Assembly (NCBI GenBank): GCA_001692895.1
Contig: KV748241.1
Location: 960,779-1,024,778, forward strand
Length of the DNA: 64,000 nucleotides
From: Cenococcum geophilum 1.58
Taxonomy: Eukaryota > Ascomycota > Dothideomycetes > Gloniales > Gloniaceae
Reading direction: 5' to 3'
This document shows, piece after piece, positions 43,001 through 53,229 of this stretch (position 1 is the first letter of the stretch; each line of letters opens with the position of its first letter). A program made the position numbers and the translations under genes. The notes under the pieces were generated by a model. That model saw only the letters and a list, made by a program, of their open reading frames with translations. It did no database searches and was not told the DNA's origin.

Positions 43001-44207
43001 CACTATATATTTAATTAGTCTAGTTATAATTATATTAGTTTAGAATCCCGGTTTAAATAGGGTTTTTGGTATAAAATTATTGGGGTTCTTATATTTGTAT
43101 TACAGTGCCTATAGCGGAGTGTAGTTCGGTATATACTTCTTTAAATATATCTATAGGTTTGTATAGCGCTAAGTTACACTTAGGAACGCTACGGCATACT
43201 AAGATAACCTAGTCCCTTAGACTATTCTCGTTTTAGTAGGTTTTAATAAAACTATATTAAATTTTCTAAAGTTTATTAAAGAGTAGTTAAAGACACTCTA
43301 GGTAAGTTATTATTGGGTTAGAAGCGATAACTCTCTAGAATATAGTCTCCCGCTATTTAGATATATAGAGTTAGCGGTTCTTATCGGTTTTAAAGTGGGC
43401 TCTAGTAAGCTAAAGTATTATATTAAAGCTATAGTTTTTACCTATAATATAGTTATAATAGAATATTGCCGCCCGTCCCTTTAATATGATAGAGAAAGCA
43501 TAATAAAACTAGTGGCGTTAAATTCTAACCTTGTTGCAGCAGTTATAAAAGACCTATAGTTTTGCTTTAAGTATGTTATATAATTCTTCTCTAAACTTCT
43601 TCTCTTCGTCTAAATATACCTTTATTAGATTCGTGACTTCTTAAAATAGAGGCTTATTAGTTGGCTGGGATAGAGGAGTTAAAGGTAGTAGAGGTAGAGG
43701 AAGAGCACCTCTAGGTGGGAAAGTACCTCTAGGTAGGAGAGTAGTGTTCTAGGGGTTTTGTTCTAAATTAAAGTTGCCTTTTAAAGAATATAGGTTAGTT
43801 TTAGGTTTCTGTAGTTAATGTATAATCTTAGCTTCTATCTATACTAGTTCTTCTATACTAGTAAGAACGGCGTAAATATTACTAGTAATTGGGTTACCGT
43901 CCTTAGCAATATATACCCTATTCCTTTAGAGGGAGTCTTAAAAATCTTAAATAATATTAATATTGCTAAGTGCCTAGGTGTCGGCGGTCCATCCTATAAA
44001 ATCCTCCCTAAAGTATTCCCATAACTATAAATCGGCGTAGTAGCTATTTTAGTAGAATAGAATATAGTATAGGAGAAAGCTATTAACTTGTTTTATGGTA
44101 TAGGTTATTATATTAAAGGTAAATACGTCCTAATCTTTATTAATAAGTTTCGCGTATATAGCTACCCCTAGTAGTAAGGAGTTTCTCTAGTCATTTAGAG
44201 TGGCCAT
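43000..44207 (-). pseudogene. Copia-2 gag
   Basis: Starts ATG at 44207 (MATLND, then TGG-to-TAG). A Pro/Arg-rich stretch lies near 43675-43745, followed by LIKVYLDEEKKFREELYNIL near 43570-43630, corresponding to the capsid region of copia-1. The middle resembles copia-1 gag only at protein level. Confidence 0.7.
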
Positions 44208-44567
44208 AGTTATGTCTTTAGAGGAAGGGAATATTAGTGGTGTAGGGATTATTGTTTAGTACGCGTTTGTAATATATATTTGCGATTATAGGGCTTAAAA
44301 CTAGTTCTAGCCTTAAATCGTAAAGACTTATAAAGTGTATTATTCTGCGTAATAGACGCAAGAATCTGTAATCTAGGGAAGGCTTAGGACCAGTTCTGGC
44401 CTTTAAATCCTTAGATTTGTGGAAGAGTTTTATTTAAGGTTTAGGACTAGTTCTAACCTTAAAAAATAGCTTCCCTTAGTATAAGTAGCACTAGTATAGT
44501 GGCTCGTCTCTTCTTGGTGAATACCTAGCTATTCTATAGCATAACTGTAAAGTTAACCACTAATCAG

Positions 44568-44768
44568 TGTTGGTTACACAAGGGGGATATCACGTAGCTA
44601 CGGTTCGTAGATAGTATAATAATTGTTATTGTTTTTGTTCTAAGAAAGGGGAAGGGTAAGGAACTTAAGGTTCCTTACCACGCTAGTGCCGCGGCAACAC
44701 GTGACGGCAACTTGCTTTACGTGACGGCAATTTGCCGCATATGGCGGCAATTTACCCTATTCCCAACA
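44568..44768 (-). repeat. Copia-2 5' LTR
   Basis: 201 bp, nearly the same as 38784-38984 apart from transitions. The leader with the presumed primer-binding site follows at 44567 going left. Confidence 0.9.
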
Positions 44769-44773
44769 GCGGT

Positions 44774-46142
44774 AAAGAATGCGAAGACAATATATTAAAA
44801 CCCCTTAAAATTTATATAATATAAGCCCCATCCTTTTATTTATTAGCAAAAAAACGAGACTATAAAATCTTTACTATAACACTAGAAGATATTAAGAAGG
44901 CGTTAAAACTAAAGCAATATATTAACCCCTAACCTTTTATACCTAAAAAATATTATAATTTAATTAATATATTTAAGAAACAATTTACAAACTAACTACC
45001 TCTATATTAAGATAAGTATAATTTTAAGATAGAACTTAAACCTAGTATAATGCTAAAGTTTGGCCCGTTATATAGTATATTATAAGAAGAGCTACTTATA
45101 ATATAATAATACCTTAAAGAGCACCTAAGAAAAGGATTTATTCGCCCTAGTTAATTACTATTTACCTCGCCTATCCTATTTATTAAAAAACTTAAAGGAG
45201 GCTTAAGGTTCTATATTAATTATTAAGCCCTAAATATAATTATAATTTTAAACTAATATCTAATTCCCCTACTTTAAGAAATGCTTAACCGCTTAGCGAA
45301 AGTATAATACTTTAAAAAGCTTAACGTAGTTACTACCTTTAATTAAATCTATATTTGTAAAGGAGATAAAAAGTATATAGCTTTTTATACACAATAGGGA
45401 CTTTTTAAATACCTAGTAATGCCGTTTAGTATAAAGAACTGTCCTAGTATATTTTAGCAATATATTAATAATACGCTTCGCAAATTCCTTAATATATTTC
45501 TTACCGCGTATATTAATAATATCTTAATCTATTCGTCTTTGCTTTTTAAGCATTAAAAGCACATCTAAATAGTCCTTAAATGCCTATAAGACGCGGGCTT
45601 ATAATGCGATATTAAGAAATATAAGTCCTATGCGTCTAAAGTTACGTAATTAGGCCTAATTATATTCTACAATGGAATTAAAATAGATCCTAAGAAAATT
45701 GCTGCAATTGTAAACTAGGAAAGCCCTAGTAGTATATAAAATATCTAAGGATTTCTAAAATTTATAAATTTCTATTGTCGATTTATTAATTACTTCTTAA
45801 AAATTATTTAGCTATTAGTAAACTTAATAAGGAAAAATATAAGATTTAAATGGACTACTAAATATAAATAAGCTTTTAACGACCTAAAATATTATTTTAT
45901 AACTACTCTAATTCTTACCTACTTTAATCTGGACCTTAAATGCATTATTAAAATAGACTTATCTAATTATATACTAGGAGTAGTATTATTATAATATAAT
46001 AAGAATAGTAAGCTACGCCTAGTAGCCTTTCTCTCCTAAAAACTTACCCCTACTAAATTAAACTATAAGATTTATAATAGGGAACTACTGGTAATTATTA
46101 GATATTTTAAATAATGGCGTCTAGAACTTAAAGGATTGTTAT
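44774..46142 (+). pseudogene. Gypsy-2 reverse transcriptase and RNase H N-part
   Basis: Reads EDIKKALKLKQYINP, FGPLYSIL, KGFIRPS, PILFIKKLKGGLRFYINY (near 45170-45225), then FKYLVMPFSIKNCPSIFQQ (near 45405-45465) and YINNILIYSS (YLDDILIYS with two Asp to Asn, near 45510-45540). RNase H starts with KLRLVAFLSWKLTPTKLNYK-like sequence near 46010-46075. Copia-3 interrupts it at 46143 in the middle of RNase H. Confidence 0.87.
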
Positions 46143-46350
46143 TGTTGGTTATATAGGGTGACTCACTAATAACGACTACTTGAGTAGGGTTACAGTGATG
46201 TTAGTTAATAAAGCTTTTTGATTGGAATAAGGAAGGGCAAGGAGCCTAAGGCTCCTCGCTACGCTAGTGCCGCGGCAACACGTGATGGCAACTTACCATC
46301 ACGTGACGGCAGTTTGCTGTACGTGACGGCAAATTGCCTTATTCCTAACA
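46143..46350 (-). repeat. Copia-3 3' LTR
   Basis: 208 bp. Contains a CACGTGATGGCAA and CACGTGACGGCA repeat near one end, and GGGTGACTCACTAATAACGA near the other; the latter block is copia-1-like. Confidence 0.9.
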
Positions 46351-46572
46351 CTAGCAACTCTTCTTTTGTGGTTGCCCTCTATATATAAATACTACTTAAC
46401 TATCGTAACAAATATGGATCCTCCTTACTTACTATTACTATTATAATATAAGTCTCGCTGTCCTAAAATTTGCCTCTTAGCACGTGGTGCTTTCTTACTA
46501 AGGAGTTGTGGGTAGACATTGTATTAGGGCCGTTAGGGCCGCTAAGGCGCTAGCTATAAGCGAGCTAATAGC

Positions 46573-46599
46573 AATTTTCTATACCGGGTATGGAAAATC
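46573..46599. promoter_or_regulatory. Copia-3 3' UTR palindrome
   Basis: Equivalent of the copia-1 palindrome at 33394-33420, with one arm mismatch. Confidence 0.65.
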
Positions 46600-46639
46600 C
46601 TAATTAGCTGGTTGAAATTAGGGTCTGTAGAGCGTTATG

Positions 46640-47263
46640 CTCTTACTCCCTTTTAACCTAACCTTTAACTTATATGCGTAAAGTATTTGTGTTAACAAAC
46701 GTTTCTAGAGCCTTGTTTAGGTTTGCCTTCGTTATTATATTTACTAGGTTATCTTAACCGTTAATTTATCGAATCTTAAAGAGTTCTTATTATTTATAGG
46801 ATTAATAAAGTGCTATAATATTAATTATAAGGTGCTTCTCCTTTATAGTACTAAGCTTAACTAAGCACTTATAGAGGGAGTATAAGTCGGTATATATGAT
46901 TATAGGGATAATAGGAAGTTTGAGTTAATCTATAATTATCTTTAGGGTAGTTCCAATTGCAATTGCTATATTAACTCCGCTAACTATTCTATATATCTCT
47001 AACGCTAGAACGCTTTAAGTGACGCGCTTGCTCTTAGTTAAGCTCTAATAGATAAGATTGCCGTAGATTATGAAGTCATTCTCTCTAGTAGATTTGTTTG
47101 CGATAATAATCTTATATCCTAGCTAGGAGCTAAAATCTTTATTATTTATAAATGATCTATTAACAAATATAAAGAGCTTAGCGGTAGGAAGATTAATAGG
47201 TACGTAAAGTAGTCCCTAGTTAAGATAGTTTATTTACTAAAAGAGACCCTTATTTAAGGTAAG
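46640..47263 (-). pseudogene. Copia-3 RNase H C-terminal part
   Basis: Minus-strand RNase H end, colinear with 39320-39930 of copia-2. It is interrupted by gypsy-3 at the GTAAG duplication and continues at 53230. Confidence 0.8.
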
Positions 47264-47480
47264 TGTTACGGCACTGGCAGAACTACGCACCGGCAAGTTG
47301 CCATAGATTGCCGCATATTGCGGTCACGTGACGCGAAGATCGTATATAGCTTTGAGCGGCGCTCCCCTTCTTCTCCTTTCCTTTCTTTAGCTTTAGATTC
47401 TCGTTTATAGACAATCTAATCGTATAGGCTTGCGCGACCCTTTTGCCGTGCTTATGTCTTGATTGACTGAGTCGCTAACA
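47264..47480 (+). repeat. Gypsy-3 5' LTR
   Basis: TGTTACGGCACTGG to GTCGCTAACA. Contains GCCGCATATTGCGG, CACGTGACGCG and a TATATAGC box-like word about 80 bp from the start; promoter and polyadenylation signals are expected here. Confidence 0.95.
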
Positions 47481-47688
47481 TTATCTAAAGCTCACTCTAC
47501 TCTTTCTTCCTGAGAAGGAACTTAAATATATCTACGAGAACACAGAACAGGACCCCAAGGACACCACTAGGACCATAAGGACAGGACCTAAAAGAAAAGA
47601 ACAGAACCCTAAGGAAAGGACCTATAAGATATACACAGACCAGAACCCCTAAAGAAATTACCCAGAATTACTTAATACCCCTACCACC

Positions 47689-48810
47689 ATGCCACGAACT
47701 ATAGCAGCGGGTAAAGCAGCTGCAGGACCCTTAAATACTTCAGACGAAGAAATAATTAACGTTTTAACCCCCTAGGCGGAGCTTGCGGCTGCCAATACCG
47801 AAATTAAACGATTGCGAGAGCTGCTTAAAGCCAGAGATACCCCTATATCTAATAATAAGTCATTATTAGATAACTAAAGACTTACTATAGTCCTTTAGGC
47901 CTTATTCTAGCGCCTTAGTGGATCCACCGAGGCCTATGCAGTATTGAAGCGGTTAGTAAAGGTTGTGGACCCCCTACTACTTATAGACGGAACTGACCCT
48001 ACATTTAATAATTAGAAGCTTTAATTACGGGATAAGCTTAAAGTTAATACAGACCACTTCCCTAACGCCCGAGCCAGAATGGCCTACATCTTCGGCCGTA
48101 CTGGCGGAGACGCCTAGACGCATTTACGCCTATGATACACTGAAGACTTAGCAGACCCCTTCATCTCTAAAGAAGAAATAATTGAATACTTGTCTTCTAT
48201 TTATAAAGACCCTTTTAAAGTATAAAACGCCTGCCTTGGCTATAAAAGCCTAAATATAAAAACAATGGAGACCTTTTTGGCCTTCTAAACCCGCTTTTTA
48301 TACCTGGCAGGATAGGCCCAGATTCCCTAGGAAGACCTGCTGCCAGACCTCTTCGACAAGCTTACCCTAGACCTATAGCGGGCCGTATTACCAGCTTATA
48401 CTACGGCACAAACGTTAAAGGAACTTACGGACTATTGCCTAGCTATTGACTAAGGCCTCCATTGAATTAAGGCACGCGCCGATTGGCTGAAAACTAGAAA
48501 CCTTGTAAACTAGGCCGCAAGTACTGCGAGTACGGCCCGTAGTGCCCCAGCATGATCGGCAACTCCTACAGCCAACCTAATAGCTGGCCGCGCAGCTACC
48601 CCTGCTGCGGGCCCGGTGTACACCCGGCCTATATATAGCGACCCCCGTATATAGGCCCTTAGCGATCAAGGAGCTTGCTTTTTATGCGGTTAAATAGGCC
48701 ACCCTATAAGGAACTGCCCAACAAAGGCAAGGATAAACGAGGTTCTGTTAATTTAGGAGGATAGTACGGAGCCGGAAAAAGAGGAACCCTAGAGGAAGAC
48801 TCCTCTTTAG
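47689..48810 (+). pseudogene. Gypsy-3 gag with CCHC knuckle
   Basis: ATG at 47689 in a CACC context. N-terminal coiled-coil-like part with ELAAANTEIKRLRELLKAR near 47779-47835, capsid with TDHFPNARARMAYIFGRTGG near 48050-48110, Ala/Thr-rich linker, then CFLCG-x-IGHPIRNC near 48676-48717 (CX2CX4HX4C). About a dozen RIP stops. Pol lies in the -1 frame relative to gag, overlapping near 48730-48810. Confidence 0.9.
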
Positions 48811-51800
48811 GGTTAAAAGGGATTGATATGTTATATATTAATCTGGGTCGGCTAGTTAGTGGAAGAAGCTGCACTATCCCTTGTACTTTATTTCGTAATG
48901 GATATTAAGTTTTAACCTCTGCTTTAGCTGACTTAGGAGTAAATGTTTTTACCTTAATTGATATAAAATGCGCTGTAAAACTGGCTGACTTTTTAAATGC
49001 ACCCCTTGAAGAACTGCCTAAACTAATCCCTATTCGCGGTTATAACGGACGGATAGGGCTACCTATTATAACTATCTTGCGGACCTACCTCCGCGTTAAT
49101 GGACGAAGGCAGTATAACGTCCCCTTTCTTATTACGGACTTAGGAAGCCATAATATAATTTTAGGAAGAAAATGGCTAGCCTATTTAGGCTTGCAGCTTA
49201 AAGTACGGAGTAGACGGCTTATCTAGCCCGAAACTCTACCTCTAACCCCTTCCTTTATAAAAGAAATTAGCATTATAATGGAAAACCTTATACGGCCCTA
49301 GATCAATACTATTTACTAGGCTAATGCTATGCGCAGAGACTAGGCCTTTAAGAAGGACGTACAGCTTAACCCGTAACGGATCCGTATACTACGCCGCCCT
49401 CAGACTACCTATATTACGCCACCTGCACTAGAGACCTAGGAAGTCGGTAGTAACCTAGCTAAGTTCCCTATGGAGAACCCTACGAAGCTATAAAGGAAAG
49501 TCAGGGATATTGGACGCCATACTGAACTAATAGATAGGAAGGATAACTTACGGAAAATGGAACGTGAGCTAAGGAAGACTATAAACCCTATACCGCAAAC
49601 CACGGCCTGACGGACGCTAAAGAAACCTACGGACCTCCTACTAGTTAATGTCTGCTGCATTGGCGCTGTAGGATTCTACCGGAACCTGGTCTAGCCTGAT
49701 ACCGTTGCCTTTACGACTAGCCTATACGAAATTGACCGAATAATTAAGGAAAAGGAAAGCGAGCTTAGCGGATAGGAAAGCGGGCTTACGGATGAAGAAC
49801 TAGTGGAGCAAAAACTGCCCAATTAACACCGGAAATTCAAGGACGTATTCTCTAAGGTAGCGTCTGACATGCTTCCACCCCACTGACCGTATAACTACAA
49901 GATTAAGATTGAGCAAGACAAGGGAAGCACCCTTAGCTTTAGCCCTCTCTACCTATAGTCTATTGCCGAATTATAGGCCATAAAGCAGTACCTTATCGAC
50001 AACCTAAATAAGGGCTTTATCGAGCCTAGCCAAGCCCCTTTTAACTTACCTATTCTCTTTGTTAAAAAGCCAAATAGAGGACTGCGCTTCTGCATTGACT
50101 ATTATAAGCTAAATAATATGACCCGCAAGGACCGCTACCTGCTGCCCTTACTCGATAAGACTTTTACCCGAATAAGTAGAGCTAAGGTTTTTATAAAGCT
50201 TGATATCTGCTAGGCCTTTTACCGAATTAGGATAGACCCCGGGTCTGAGGATCTTACTATATTCCGGACCTGTTACGGGACGTATAAATGTAAGGTACTT
50301 CCTTTTGGACTAACTAACGGACCAGTTATGTACCAGCGGTATATGAACGATGTACTCTTTAACTACCTTAACGACTTCTGTATAGCCTATTTAGATGATA
50401 TTATAATCTACTTGGAGAACGAACTGGAATACGAGGAGCACGTCCACAAAGTCCTATAACGGCTCCGCGAAGCTGGCCTCTAGGCCGATATTAAGAAGTC
50501 GGAATTTAGTGTTAAGCGTATAAAGTACCTAGGTTTTATTATCAGTATGGACGGAATTGAGGCCGACTTAGAGAAAACGACCGCAATTGACTAGTGGACG
50601 CCCCCACGGACCGTAAAGGGGGTGTAATCGTTTTTAGGTTTCTGTAACTTCTACTAACGCTTTATTAAGAACTATAGTAGGATCGCCCGGCCTCTTAACC
50701 GCCTTACTAGGAAAGACCAGCCCTTTCACTTTGACGCTATGTGTATGTAGGCCTTTAATGAGCTTAAAAAACGGCTAGTGTCGGCCCCTTTACTTGCCCA
50801 CTTTGACCCGGAACGGCCCTTGATGCTAGAAACTGATGCCTTAAATGGCGCGATAGCCGGTGTTTTTTCCCAGAAGCAATTGGACGGAGAATGGCACCCT
50901 GTTGCATACTATTTAAAGACTATAATAGATGCTGAACTGAACTACCACATCTATAATAAAGAAATGCTGGCTATTATCTCTAGCTTTTAGCACTGGCGTG
51001 TATAGCTAGAGGGGACCCCTGAACCCATTAAAGTAGTGTTAGATTATAAGGCCCTAGAATACTTTATGATAACTAAGGCCCTTATGGCCCGGTAGGTACG
51101 CTAGGCGGATGTCCTATTTTAGTTTAACTTCTTAATTATGTATAGACTAGGCGCTATAAACCGTGCGGATGCTTTTACTAGGCGCGAATAAGACCTAGGT
51201 GACTATATGGCTGCGAAGATCTTATTACGGACCTAGATGTTACTATAACTAGAGCACCTTGACCCCCGGATATAGGCAGAACTAAGTATAGACCCCTCGG
51301 GCGCCGAGATGTATCCTATTGACCCTTTAGGACTTGACTTGATTGACGAATTGCTGTAGACAAACCGTACGGCCCCTTCTCTACAGGAGTACCGTGAAAA
51401 GGCAAAGAACGTTACCAGCCTATGGTCCCTCGAAAATGGATTACTTAAGTATTAGGAACGGCTGGTAGTGGTAGAGGAACAGAACTTACGGACTTGGCTT
51501 ATTGCTGAAGCACATACCTAGGTCTCTACGGTCTACCCCGGAAAGAATAAGACCCGTAGGATTATTGGCGACCGCTACTACTGGCCCGAAATGGTTATGG
51601 ATATCGACCGTTATGTACGGAACTGCAACGACTACCATAGGTCTATAATTCCGCGAGATAAGACCCTAGGACTATTGAAACCCCTTTTAATACCCGACCG
51701 CCCCTGGCAATATATCTCTATAGACTTTTATAAGCTACCTCCAGACCGTGACGGATATGATATAGTTATGATCTTGGTTGACCGCTTCGGCAAGCGCCTG

Positions 51801-52925
51801 TTCTTAATTCCCTATTACAAGAATATTGATGCTAAAGAGGCAGCCTGACTGTATATCCACTACGTCTACCGAATTTACGGACCACTAGACACTATTGTAT
51901 CCGACCGCGGGCCGCAGTTTATATTAGCCTTTTAGAATAAGTTCACCTGGATCCTAGGCATTAAGCTAAAGCTTTCTACGGCATATCACCCCCAGACAGA
52001 CGGTTAAACGGAGATTGTAAATTAATACTTGGACCAGAGACTCCGGCCTTTCGTTAACTACTTCTAGGATAACTGGGCTAAACTATTGCCCTTAATGGAC
52101 TACGCCCAAGCGACCCTACCCCACGACTCTACCGGATTTGCCCCTATTTAACTAGAAATAGGTTACCTACCCCGTATAAGCTTTGACTGGGAAAGACTAA
52201 AAGGGCCCCAGACCGTACGCGAAAAACTATCTCATAAGGAAGCTTAGCAGTACGCTAAGCGCTTAGAAGAAGCCTAGAAAGTAGCCCATACAAACCTAAA
52301 AAAGGCCTAGAAATTAATAGAATAGTAGGCAAATAAGCATAGGCGCGAGCCTGACTTTACTATAGGCGATATAATCTGGGTTATAATAAAGAACTAGAAG
52401 ACAGAACGGCCTAGCCGTAAGCTGGACTATAAGATGGCAGAACCGTATAAGATTCTTAATAAAGTAGGCAACTTGTATAAGGTTGAGCTCCCAGACTTAA
52501 TTAAAGTCTACCCTATTTTCTTACCGGACAAGCTACGGAAAGCTATAAATGACCCACTGCCCGGACAAAAGAATAAACCTCCCCTGCTAATTTAAGTTAA
52601 CGACGATAATAAATGGGAAATTAAAGAAATACTAGCCTGTAAACTTGTAAAGGGAACGTTAAAGTATTGTGTTAGTTGGAAAGGATATAACCTGGACCCC
52701 ACTTAGTACCCTATATAGAACTTTATAGGTAGCCCCTATAAGCTTTAGGAGTTCTACAGCTGTTACCCTAATAAACCCGGACCGCTAAAGTACCTAGATG
52801 AGTGGATAGAATGCTAGCATAACGAAGACAATAAGCTACCAGAAGAATATAAGGATAAGAACGCCCCAGAAATTTCTTAGTCATGTGAGGTGTTGAGATA
52901 TCTAGGAACTTCGACCGGCGGTTGA
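48735..52925 (+). pseudogene. Gypsy-3 pol: protease, RT, RNase H, integrase, chromodomain
   Basis: Protease with ALADLGVNVFTL near 48921-48956 (active-site Ser/Thr changed). RT has KKPNRGLRFCIDY near 50065-50103, then LPFGLTNGPVMYQRYM and intact YLDDIII (50388-50408). RNase H includes LETDALNGAIAGVFSQ near 50827-50874. Integrase zinc-binding part near 51530-51640, catalytic SIDFYKLP (51717), VSDRGPQF (51900) and AYHPQTDG (51980). The chromodomain, near 52615-52810, reads LKYCVSWKGYN; such domains steer integration to methylated-histone chromatin. About 40 RIP stops and one pol stop TGA at 52923. Confidence 0.93.
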
Positions 52926-52929
52926 AGTT
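52907..52929. promoter_or_regulatory. Gypsy-3 3' UTR hairpin
   Basis: Inverted repeat AACTTCGACC / GGTTGAAGTT with one G-U-type mismatch, overlapping the end of pol. Same module as in copia-2 (39273-39295) and the gypsy-2 tail (58912-58934), and here in the least mutated form. Confidence 0.65.
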
Positions 52930-53007
52930 GTCTAATTGGTCAGATTCTCTTGCCAAGACTTTTAGCGGCAAAAGCCTGAGGGCAGGCTTTTTTAGAGGGG
53001 GGGGTAA

Positions 53008-53224
53008 TGTTACGGCACTGGCAGAACTACGCACCGGCAAGTTGCCACAGATTGCCGCATATTGCGGTCACGTGACGCGAAGATCGTATATAGCTTCGAG
53101 CGGCGCTCCCCTTCTTCTCCTTTCCTTTCTTTAGCTTTAGATTCTCGTTTATAGACAATCCAATCGTATAGGCTTGCGCGACCCTTTTGCCGTGCTTATG
53201 TCTTGATTAACTGAGTCGCTAACA
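53008..53224 (+). repeat. Gypsy-3 3' LTR
   Basis: 217 bp; differs from the 5' LTR at four positions. Three are CpA-to-TpA (or the complement) and one is CpG-to-TpG. Confidence 0.95.
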
Positions 53225-53229
53225 GTAAG

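Larger units (their letters stand above)
38784..44768 (-). mobile_element. Copia-2, Ty1/copia element, complete but RIP-mutated
   Basis: 5985 bp with 201-bp LTRs on both ends and a 5-bp target duplication GCGGT (38779-38783 and 44769-44773). The left LTR start is TATTGG instead of TGTTGG, a RIP change. The minus-strand interior is gag, zinc knuckle, protease, integrase, RT and RNase H. It is inserted in gypsy-2 protease. Confidence 0.92.
47264..53224 (+). mobile_element. Gypsy-3, full-length chromodomain Ty3/gypsy element, lightly RIP-mutated
   Basis: 5961 bp. The 217-bp LTRs (47264-47480 and 53008-53224) differ at four sites, all transitions. Target duplication GTAAG (47259-47263 and 53225-53229). 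Gag, protease, RT, RNase H, integrase and a C-terminal chromodomain are all present. Most stops are TGG-to-TAG or CAG-to-TAG. A polypurine tract (AGAGGGGGGGG) abuts the 3' LTR. It is the youngest large insertion here. Confidence 0.95.
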
